Assembly: GCA_021801615.1 (NCBI GenBank)
Contig: JAJYXS010000065.1
Coordinates: 1-10,263 of the forward strand
Length of the DNA stretch: 10,263 nucleotides
Origin: Actinomycetes bacterium
GTDB lineage: Bacteria; Actinomycetota; Acidimicrobiia; Acidimicrobiales; RAAP-2
Reading direction: 5' to 3'
In this document: one piece after another, positions 6,343 through 10,263 of the stretch
How positions within the stretch are numbered: position 1 is the first letter of the stretch
How the letters are laid out: the number at the start of each line of letters is the position of its first letter
The notes under the pieces: model-generated
Databases searched by the model: none
What the model saw: the letters and a program-made list of their open reading frames with translations, nothing else
What the model was told of the DNA's origin: nothing
Translations under genes and position numbers: made by a program

Positions 6343-7506
6343 TCAGCCTTGCACTTCTGCGAGGGCAGCGGCCAGCTTCCCGGCGAGGGCTGTGTAGTCG
6401 AACGTGGTGCACGCCCGCGCGCGCGCGGCATCGCCCATGCGCCGCCTCAGGTCGGCATCGGTGAGAAGCCGGCGGAGCGCGCCCGCCACGGCGCCGGGAT
6501 CTCGCGGTGTGCGCACGACGAGCCCGGTCACCCCGTCGTCGACCGCTTCTTCGACGCCGCCGCTGTCGCCGGCGACCTGCGGCGTGCCCGACGCGGCCGC
6601 TTCCAGGAAGACGATGCCGAAGCCTTCCTCTTCGAGGCCCAACCAGCGAGTCCGGCATGCCAGCGCGAAGACGTCGGCGCAGGCGAGAAGGGCTTGCTTG
6701 TCCTCTTCGCTCACGCGCCCGAGGAACCGTACCGGCGCCGCGACGCGACGCGCCTGGACGGCGAGACGCTCGGCCTGCCGGCCGGTGCCGGCGATCGCGA
6801 GCAGCAGGTCCGGGTACGACGCGCGAAGGCGGCGCACCGCCTCGATCAGGACGTCCATCCCCTTGCGCGCGACCAGCCTGCTCACGCTCGCGACCACCGG
6901 CGCGTCGACCGGCAGCCCAAGCCGGAGACGTGCGGCGCCACGGGCGCTGGGAGCGAGCGGAGCGAAGCGCGCGCAGTCCACGCCCGGCGGCACCTCGACG
7001 AGGCGCGGCGCCGAGCCCGGGTCCCTGCCTGCGAGCGTCCGGGCTGCCTGTGCCGCCGGATAGCGGCCCGCAGACACGACGAGGGACGCGTGGGCGAGCA
7101 CCCGCCCGACGATCCCGCCCGTCACGGGGAGCCTCGCTGGGATCGCGACCTCAGCTCCGTGCAGCACGACGCCGTAGGGGATGCCGAGCCGGGGACCGAC
7201 CATCCCCAGGGGAAGCACGGGGTCGAGGAGCACGAGGGTTGCTCCCACCTCCGATGCCAGGGACCGGATGCGAGCCCGCACGTCGACCGTCGGGAGATAG
7301 AGGATCCGGCCGGGCACGCGTTCGATCCGGATGCCCTGGGAGGCCGCAGCCTCGTCGAAGGCGTGGGCGTCGGGCACCGAGCTCGCCGTGAGCACCACGA
7401 AGCTCCCGGGGTCCAGGCGTCGCCAGAGCTCCCACAAGTAGGCCTGGATGCCGCCGACCTTCGGCGGGAAGTCGTTCGTGACGAGCAGGTGCCGCAGCGG
7501 CTTCAT
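6343..7506 (-). CDS. pimB: GT4 glycosyltransferase, PimB-like (phosphatidylinositol mannoside alpha-1,6-mannosyltransferase type)
   Basis: 387 residues with a GT-B fold. The N-terminal domain begins LLVTNDFPPKVGGIQAYLWE, the acceptor-side glycine loop typical of PimB proteins, and has HGAEV at 116-120. The C-terminal donor domain has SVSRLVARKG (Arg210 and Lys215, diphosphate contacts), FLGRVSEEDK, ACRTRWLG, and the EX7E motif EGFGIVFLE (Glu294 and Glu302). The ACRTR...EGFGIVFLEA block closely resembles M. tuberculosis PimB' (Rv2188c), which adds the second mannose from GDP-mannose to PIM1 at the inner face of the membrane. Whether this organism makes PIMs is not shown, so another lipid acceptor or sugar donor is possible. 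The ATG at 7506 has no clear Shine-Dalgarno but overlaps the stop of a 14-codon mini-ORF. It leads the SRPBCC and glk genes. Confidence 0.9.
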   Translation of the reverse strand: MKPLRHLLVTNDFPPKVGGIQAYLWELWRRLDPGSFVVLTASSVPDAHAFDEAAASQGIRIERVPGRILYLPTVDVRARIRSLASEVGATLVLLDPVLPLGMVGPRLGIPYGVVLHGAEVAIPARLPVTGGIVGRVLAHASLVVSAGRYPAAQAARTLAGRDPGSAPRLVEVPPGVDCARFAPLAPSARGAARLRLGLPVDAPVVASVSRLVARKGMDVLIEAVRRLRASYPDLLLAIAGTGRQAERLAVQARRVAAPVRFLGRVSEEDKQALLACADVFALACRTRWLGLEEEGFGIVFLEAAASGTPQVAGDSGGVEEAVDDGVTGLVVRTPRDPGAVAGALRRLLTDADLRRRMGDAARARACTTFDYTALAGKLAAALAEVQG

Positions 7507-7601
7507 CGGTGCACCGAGTCGACGCGCCGTCTCGGGATCGGTCTCATCTCCTCATCCGTCTCCTCATCCCGTCCATGCTCCTGTGCCGCTTCGGGACGGG
7601 A
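7507..7601 (-). promoter_or_regulatory. Gap upstream of pimB with purine repeat and coupled mini-ORF
   Basis: In the pimB sense this 95-bp gap has GGATGAGGAGA twice with a 12-bp period (plus coordinates 7547-7557 and 7559-7569). An ATG at 7547 opens a 14-codon frame, MRPIPRRRVDSVHR, whose TGA (7503-7505) overlaps the pimB ATG as ATGA. No obvious -10/-35 pair is present, so pimB may be read through from upstream. Confidence 0.25.
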
Positions 7602-7602
7602 T
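7566..7602 (-). terminator. Inverted repeat at the end of the small CxxC gene
   Basis: ATCCCGTCC (7566-7574) and GGACGGGAT (7594-7602) form a perfect 9-bp stem with a 19-nt loop. The stem starts at the last base of the stop codon of the small gene. There is no T-run, so it may be a weak terminator or mRNA-end hairpin rather than a full stop to transcription into pimB. Confidence 0.35.
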
Positions 7603-7799
7603 CAGCCCGCGCGGCCCTGGAACCGGAGCGCCGGCAGCAGACCGGCCTGCTCGAGCATGTGGATGGCCCTGGCCTCCTCGGCGTCGATGACGATGGCGTC
7701 ATCGGGCTCACGGCCGAGGAGGAACGTGACGACACAGTCGTCGCACGCGTGCGTCCCGGTCATCACGCAGGAGTCGCATTCCACCGTGATCGTGCCCAT
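7602..7799 (-). CDS. Small protein with two CxxC motifs (probable metal-binding), uncharacterised
   Basis: 65 residues, acidic and soluble. Cys8-x2-Cys11 and Cys19-x2-Cys22 lie in a short N-terminal knuckle (CDSCVMTGTHACDDC), followed by the strand VVTFLLG, an acidic segment, and a helix DAEEARAIHMLEQAGLLPAL. Four cysteines so spaced suggest a bound zinc ion or, less likely, an iron-sulfur cluster. Similar short proteins with CxxC...CxDC and a closing GL(V/L)PxLR motif occur widely in actinobacteria, with no function known to me. The ATG at 7799 is chosen because a GGGGAAGG Shine-Dalgarno-like run lies immediately upstream and the cysteine motif follows closely. A 19-bp palindrome lies 16 bp before the start. 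Function is not assigned. Confidence 0.82.
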   Translation of the reverse strand: MGTITVECDSCVMTGTHACDDCVVTFLLGREPDDAIVIDAEEARAIHMLEQAGLLPALRFQGRAG

Positions 7800-7815
7800 C
7801 GCCTTCCCCTTTCGC

Positions 7816-7834
7816 CCGGTACGCGACGTACCGG
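7816..7834. promoter_or_regulatory. 19-bp palindrome upstream of the small CxxC gene (candidate operator)
   Basis: CCGGTACG and CGTACCGG form a perfect 8-bp inverted repeat around a 3-bp centre, ending 16 bp before the ATG at 7799 and directly upstream of its Shine-Dalgarno. It could be a dimeric repressor site, or a short mRNA hairpin at the 5' end. The rest of the 101-bp gap (7800-7900) shows no convincing promoter. Confidence 0.45.
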
Positions 7835-7900
7835 TGCACATCGCGCGTCCGGCCCAGCATGACGGAAGGCTGTGACGCTCGGGCATGGGGAGCTCCGGGA

Positions 7901-8386
7901 TCACGGCTGAGCGGCGCCGGGCTCGCCCGGCCCACGCCGGGCTCGACCGGAGCCGGCAGCGCCCGCGGAGCCGGCAGCGCCCACCCAAGAGCAGCGGAGC
8001 TGGCGGATGGGATTGTCCGGATTCGTGTCGACGAGCACCACCGACTGCCAGGTGCCCAACAGCGGCCGGCCATCTTGGACCGGAAGCGTGAGCGACGGGG
8101 GCACGAGCACCGGCAGCAGGTGGTCCGCCCCGTGACCAGGCGAACCGTGACGGTGCCGGTACCGGTCGTCGCGAGGAAGGAGCCGTGCGAGCAGCTCTTC
8201 GAGGTCGCGTTCGGACCCGGCGCCGGTCTCCATGAGCGCAAGACCCGCGGTGGCGTGCGGCGCGAAGACGTGGCAGAGCCCGTCGCCACGACCCGCGCAG
8301 AAGGACACGACGATCCCGGTGACGTCCGTGACGGTCCGGTCGTCGGTTCGGACGGTGACGACCTCAGAGTCCATCTGGCCCGTCAC
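7901..8386 (-). CDS. yjbQ: YjbQ/UPF0047-family protein (secondary thiamine-phosphate synthase type)
   Basis: 161 residues from the GTG. The family core is clear: HATAGLALME (44-53, metal/active-site His44), RYRHRHGSPGHGADHLLP (75-92, with His80, His85 and His89), SLTLPVQDGRPLLGTWQSVV (98-117), then the closing strand RQLRCSWVG. YjbQ homologues can replace ThiE weakly when overexpressed in E. coli, but their true reaction is not established. The last 25 residues are an Ala/Gly/Arg/Pro tail beyond the normal family end, partly made by an 18-bp direct repeat. The GTG at 8386 has GAGG 6 nt upstream, but that signal is part of the tandem repeat; the in-frame ATG at 8374 (157 residues) is an equal alternative. 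Confidence 0.88.
   Translation of the reverse strand: MTGQMDSEVVTVRTDDRTVTDVTGIVVSFCAGRGDGLCHVFAPHATAGLALMETGAGSERDLEELLARLLPRDDRYRHRHGSPGHGADHLLPVLVPPSLTLPVQDGRPLLGTWQSVVLVDTNPDNPIRQLRCSWVGAAGSAGAAGSGRARRGPGEPGAAQP
7949..7982 (-). repeat. 18-bp period direct repeat in the yjbQ 3' end
   Basis: GGAGCCGGCAGCGCCC occurs at 7949-7964 and again at 7967-7982. The period is six codons, so it lengthens the C-terminal Gly/Ala/Ser tail of the YjbQ protein without shifting frame. Confidence 0.7.
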
Positions 8387-8500
8387 CGAGCCCCTCGGCT
8401 GGCCCGTTCACCGAGCCCCTCGGCTTGGCCCGCCTCCGAGCCCCTCGGCTGGCTCCCGGCTGGCCCGTCGGCGTAGCCCGTCGGCATGGCCCGTCGGCAT
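8377..8500 (-). repeat. Nested tandem repeat array between the thioredoxin-like gene and yjbQ
   Basis: Read on the minus strand, three 13-bp units of the form (A)TGCCGACGGGCC (8488-8500, 8475-8487, 8462-8474) are followed by an 11-bp partial unit and then three 24-25-bp units AGCCGAGGGGCTCGGTGA plus CGGGCC (8426-8450, 8401-8425, 8377-8400). The long unit equals the short unit with about 12 bp inserted. Each long unit contains CCGAG-CCC-CTCGG, a 5-bp hairpin. The array fills almost the whole gap of about 119 bp and its last unit overlaps the yjbQ GTG start. Confidence 0.85.
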
Positions 8501-8505
8501 TGCGG

Positions 8506-9033
8506 TCAGCATGGCACCCGCGCGCCGCCTCCCGCATCCCCGGCTGCTCGCCGCCTCGCCCGAGCGACGTCGCTCACCACCTGCTCGACGCTCCAGGCCA
8601 CCCCTTCGGTCGCCACCGTGACGCCGTCGACGAGGACGAAGAACGGGGGGCCGTGGACGCGGTACGTCCGCCATGCGGTGCCGGACATCACGAGGAACCC
8701 GGAAGCGCTGGCGGGCTCAACGCCCGTCAGCGCGGCGAGCGCGTCGGGCTCCTCGTCCCTCGGGTCGCGGGCCACGACCACCGCCGCGACCTGTGGATCG
8801 AGGCCGCAGTCCTCTCGTGCGAGCGGCAACCTCCAGAACGGCCCACAGCCGTCGCAGTGCGAGGTGAGGAAGAGGACGAGCGTCCAGTGCCCCGGGGAGG
8901 TCAGCTCGAGCATCCGGCGGCGGCCCAGGAGGTCCCACCCTTCGACGTCCGAGGCGGGCAAGGGAGGCCTGCCGGCCGGGACGGCCACGACGTCTCGGAG
9001 CTCAGGTCGTTGACCCGCACGAAGATGCGTCAC
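8506..9033 (-). CDS. Thioredoxin-like fold protein with CDGC motif
   Basis: 175 residues. After a 30-residue N-terminal part there is DVEGWDLLGRRR, the strand WTLVLFLTS (50-58), the redox motif Cys60-Asp-Gly-Cys63 followed by GPFW, a central strand VAAVVVARD (82-90), and GPPFFVLVDGV (128-138), whose second proline fits the cis-Pro loop beside the active site of thioredoxins. The overall order resembles TlpA/MauD-like proteins. No signal peptide or lipobox is present, and the N-terminus is not hydrophobic, so a cytoplasmic or membrane-peripheral location is likely. The GTG at 9033 overlaps the stop of the upstream gene as GTGA, which implies coupled translation and supports this start. Its substrate is unknown; CDGC differs from the usual CGPC, so reductase or peroxidase-like use is open. 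Confidence 0.82.
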   Translation of the reverse strand: MTHLRAGQRPELRDVVAVPAGRPPLPASDVEGWDLLGRRRMLELTSPGHWTLVLFLTSHCDGCGPFWRLPLAREDCGLDPQVAAVVVARDPRDEEPDALAALTGVEPASASGFLVMSGTAWRTYRVHGPPFFVLVDGVTVATEGVAWSVEQVVSDVARARRRAAGDAGGGARVPC

Positions 9034-9749
9034 AGCCGACCGAGCAGCTCTGCCTTCTTGGTCGCGAACTCGTCCTCGGAGAGGATGCCGCGCCGGCGCA
9101 GCTCGTCGAGCTGGAGGATCTTCCCCGGGATGGTGCCGACCGGCTCGTCCCCGAGCACGACGCCGTTCGGCGGCGTGTCGGCTGCCGTCCGAGGCCGCCC
9201 GCCGGAGCGTGCCGGTGTCACACCCCCCGGCGCGCCGCCGTACGGACCGACCGCACGGTTCCAAACGAGCTGGTCGAAGCGGTCCAGCTGGGCGGTGATG
9301 ATGCCTTGGAGCCGCCGCGGCGAGCGCAGGTCGTCGACGACGAGGGGCCCGTCCCCGCCGGCCACCTCGAAGACCAGCCGACCCGACCCGATCACTCGCC
9401 CGCCGAGCGACTGCCTGCAGTGCACCTCGGCGACGCGCTGGAGCCGGAGCTGGATCACGTCTCGCCCGAGGACGCCCCGGCGATAGAGGATCCGCCTGCT
9501 CGTGACGAGGAACTGCACGCACCGCCAGCGGAGGATCCGGATGCCGAGGCGCAGCCCGAAGAGCGCGACCGTCCCTGCGAGCACCCAGGCGAGGGCGATC
9601 GGCGCACGGGGGTAGCCGATCGCGAGGCTGACCGCGCCGGCCAGGACGACGAGGAAGAGCACCACGGGGCGGACCACGACCACAGGATGTGGACGCACCT
9701 CCGCAAGGAGCTCCTCTCCGTCGTGCAGCAGGTCGCGCGTCGACCCCAC
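9030..9749 (-). CDS. Membrane protein with bacterial PH (DUF304/YdbT-like) domain and C-terminal SHOCT domain
   Basis: 239 residues. A short cytoplasmic start (RDLLHDGEELLAEVRPHP) leads to two transmembrane helices at about 23-45 and 49-70, then the PH-like beta sheet beginning RCVQFLVTSRRILYRRGVLG (76-95) with DVIQLRLQRVAEVHCRQSLG and GSGRLVFEVAGG. A Gly/Pro/Arg linker (about 165-210) ends in a SHOCT segment LQLDELRRRGILSEDEFATK at 212-231, finishing at residue 239. Proteins of this layout have poorly known roles at the membrane; SHOCT is thought to be an oligomerisation or anchoring motif. The GTG at 9749 is chosen because the frame upstream is not protein-like and a TACGCT -10 box lies 6 nt before it, as expected for a leaderless mRNA. 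It overlaps the thioredoxin-like gene by 4 bp. Confidence 0.88.
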   Translation of the reverse strand: MGSTRDLLHDGEELLAEVRPHPVVVVRPVVLFLVVLAGAVSLAIGYPRAPIALAWVLAGTVALFGLRLGIRILRWRCVQFLVTSRRILYRRGVLGRDVIQLRLQRVAEVHCRQSLGGRVIGSGRLVFEVAGGDGPLVVDDLRSPRRLQGIITAQLDRFDQLVWNRAVGPYGGAPGGVTPARSGGRPRTAADTPPNGVVLGDEPVGTIPGKILQLDELRRRGILSEDEFATKKAELLGRL

Positions 9750-9755
9750 GGCGCA

Positions 9756-9761
9756 AGCGTA
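9756..9761 (-). promoter_or_regulatory. Candidate leaderless -10 box for the PH/SHOCT gene
   Basis: TACGCT on the minus strand fits TANNNT and is followed by exactly six bases before the GTG at 9749, so transcription would start at the first base of the start codon. No Shine-Dalgarno is present upstream of the GTG. Confidence 0.5.
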
Positions 9762-9822
9762 CCAACGGGTACTCGCCGCCCCTTGGACGGATCGAGCGTT
9801 CGCGCGTGCGACGCGCCGCTCT

Positions 9823-9847
9823 GCGACGGACGTGCGCACGTCGTCGC
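9823..9847. promoter_or_regulatory. Long near-perfect palindrome between the PAP2 and PH/SHOCT genes
   Basis: A perfect 14-bp palindrome GACGTGCGCACGTC (9829-9842) is flanked by GCGAC and GTCGC arms with a single unpaired G on one side, giving about 25 bp of dyad symmetry. It is 43 bp past the PAP2 stop and 73 bp before the PH/SHOCT start. It may be an operator or a T-less terminator. The other bases of this 141-bp gap show nothing else clear. Confidence 0.5.
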
Positions 9848-9890
9848 GCGCCGTTCCCCTTTCTCCCTCGGATCCTCCCTTCGGAGCCTC

Positions 9891-10263
9891 TCAGCGCGCA
9901 GCCGAGCGGTCGACGTCCTGATCGCCACCTGTGGCTCCGCGCCCGGAGGACGGTGGGCGGCGAACGAGGACGGCAAGAGGGGTGTGCTCGATGCCGTCTG
10001 CCACCCGATAGCCGAGCGGACGCGCCGCGGACACCACGGCCACGACGACGACGCCGAGCAGGAGCCCGGCGACCACGTCTCCCGGATAGTGGGCGCCGAC
10101 GTAGATCCGGGCGAACGCGAGGAACAGTGCGAGCACCGCCGACATCACGACGAGGACGACCATTGCTCCCGTGGGCCCGCGTCGAGGCTCCAACGACGCG
10201 ACCAAGCGGCCTGTTGCGACCCCGGGTCGGCGGACCTCGGGCTTCGCGCGGCGGACGACGAGC
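9891..10263 (-). CDS. PAP2-superfamily membrane phosphatase, N-terminus outside window
   Basis: 123 visible residues, open to the right edge. A basic loop (RRAKPEVRRP...EPRRGPTGA) is followed by a transmembrane helix MVVLVVMSAVLALFLAFA, then the PAP2 third catalytic motif ARIYVGAHYPGDVVAG (Arg, nucleophile-side His and Asp), another helix LLLGVVVVAVVSAA, and a hydrophilic tail ending GGDQDVDRSAAR. PAP2 enzymes hydrolyse lipid phosphates such as undecaprenyl pyrophosphate or phosphatidic acid at the membrane. The second motif (PSGH or PSDH) is not seen; given 52 residues of visible sequence before the Arg, most of it a basic loop, it probably lies just beyond the edge. A TTG at 10205 is not a credible start because the family core extends upstream. 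Confidence 0.85.
   Translation of the reverse strand, partial: LVVRRAKPEVRRPGVATGRLVASLEPRRGPTGAMVVLVVMSAVLALFLAFARIYVGAHYPGDVVAGLLLGVVVVAVVSAARPLGYRVADGIEHTPLAVLVRRPPSSGRGATGGDQDVDRSAAR

Noticed and set aside
6349..7875. Plus-strand frame opposite pimB and the small gene (508 residues)
   Set aside because: Antisense shadow with low-complexity composition and no motif.
9034..9765. Upstream extension of the thioredoxin-like frame to a 419-residue protein
   Set aside because: The extension lies out of frame over the PH/SHOCT gene and is Arg/Ala-rich; the GTGA overlap gives a better start.
9891..10205. Complete small PAP2 gene starting at TTG 10205
   Set aside because: The frame remains open to the window edge and the preceding catalytic motifs would be missing, so it is an edge-truncated gene.

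Overview
The window is about 70% GC and reads as a chromosomal segment of an actinobacterium, with no tRNA, rRNA, insertion sequence or CRISPR array visible. Three things support this: a PimB-type glycosyltransferase, a glycosyltransferase / SRPBCC / ROK-glucokinase gene order like that of streptomycetes and mycobacteria, and start codons that sit directly downstream of TANNNT -10 boxes (leaderless style). A deep-branching lineage such as Acidimicrobiia or Thermoleophilia is possible, but the sequence does not decide it.

The left third holds two divergent genes. The minus-strand gene is a class II (B12-dependent) ribonucleotide reductase, nrdJ, whose C-terminus lies beyond the window. It is interrupted by a 139-residue mini-intein placed exactly at an active-site cysteine. 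The 415-bp divergent spacer (2702-3116) contains a good sigma70-like promoter for nrdJ, a leader of about 225 nt with several perfect stems, and an imperfect direct repeat beside the glpK promoter. The plus-strand gene is a complete glycerol kinase (glpK).

From 4696 to the right edge every gene is on the minus strand, convergent with glpK. In transcription order these are: the C-terminal part of a PAP2-superfamily membrane phosphatase; a PH-like/SHOCT membrane protein overlapping by four bases with a thioredoxin-like protein; a YjbQ/UPF0047 protein; a 65-residue protein with two CxxC motifs; a PimB-like GT4 glycosyltransferase; an SRPBCC (polyketide cyclase-like) protein; and a ROK glucokinase. 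The last three are spaced 38 and 4 bp apart and probably form one operon. The two gaps on either side of the small CxxC gene are about 100 bp and contain inverted repeats. The gap between the thioredoxin-like gene and yjbQ is filled by a nested tandem repeat array.

The genes are mostly housekeeping: deoxynucleotide synthesis, glycerol and glucose phosphorylation, and envelope lipid glycosylation. I see no defence or mobile system. The most notable items are the intein at a catalytic cysteine, the structured nrdJ leader, the 8377-8500 repeat array, and several palindromes that could be operators.
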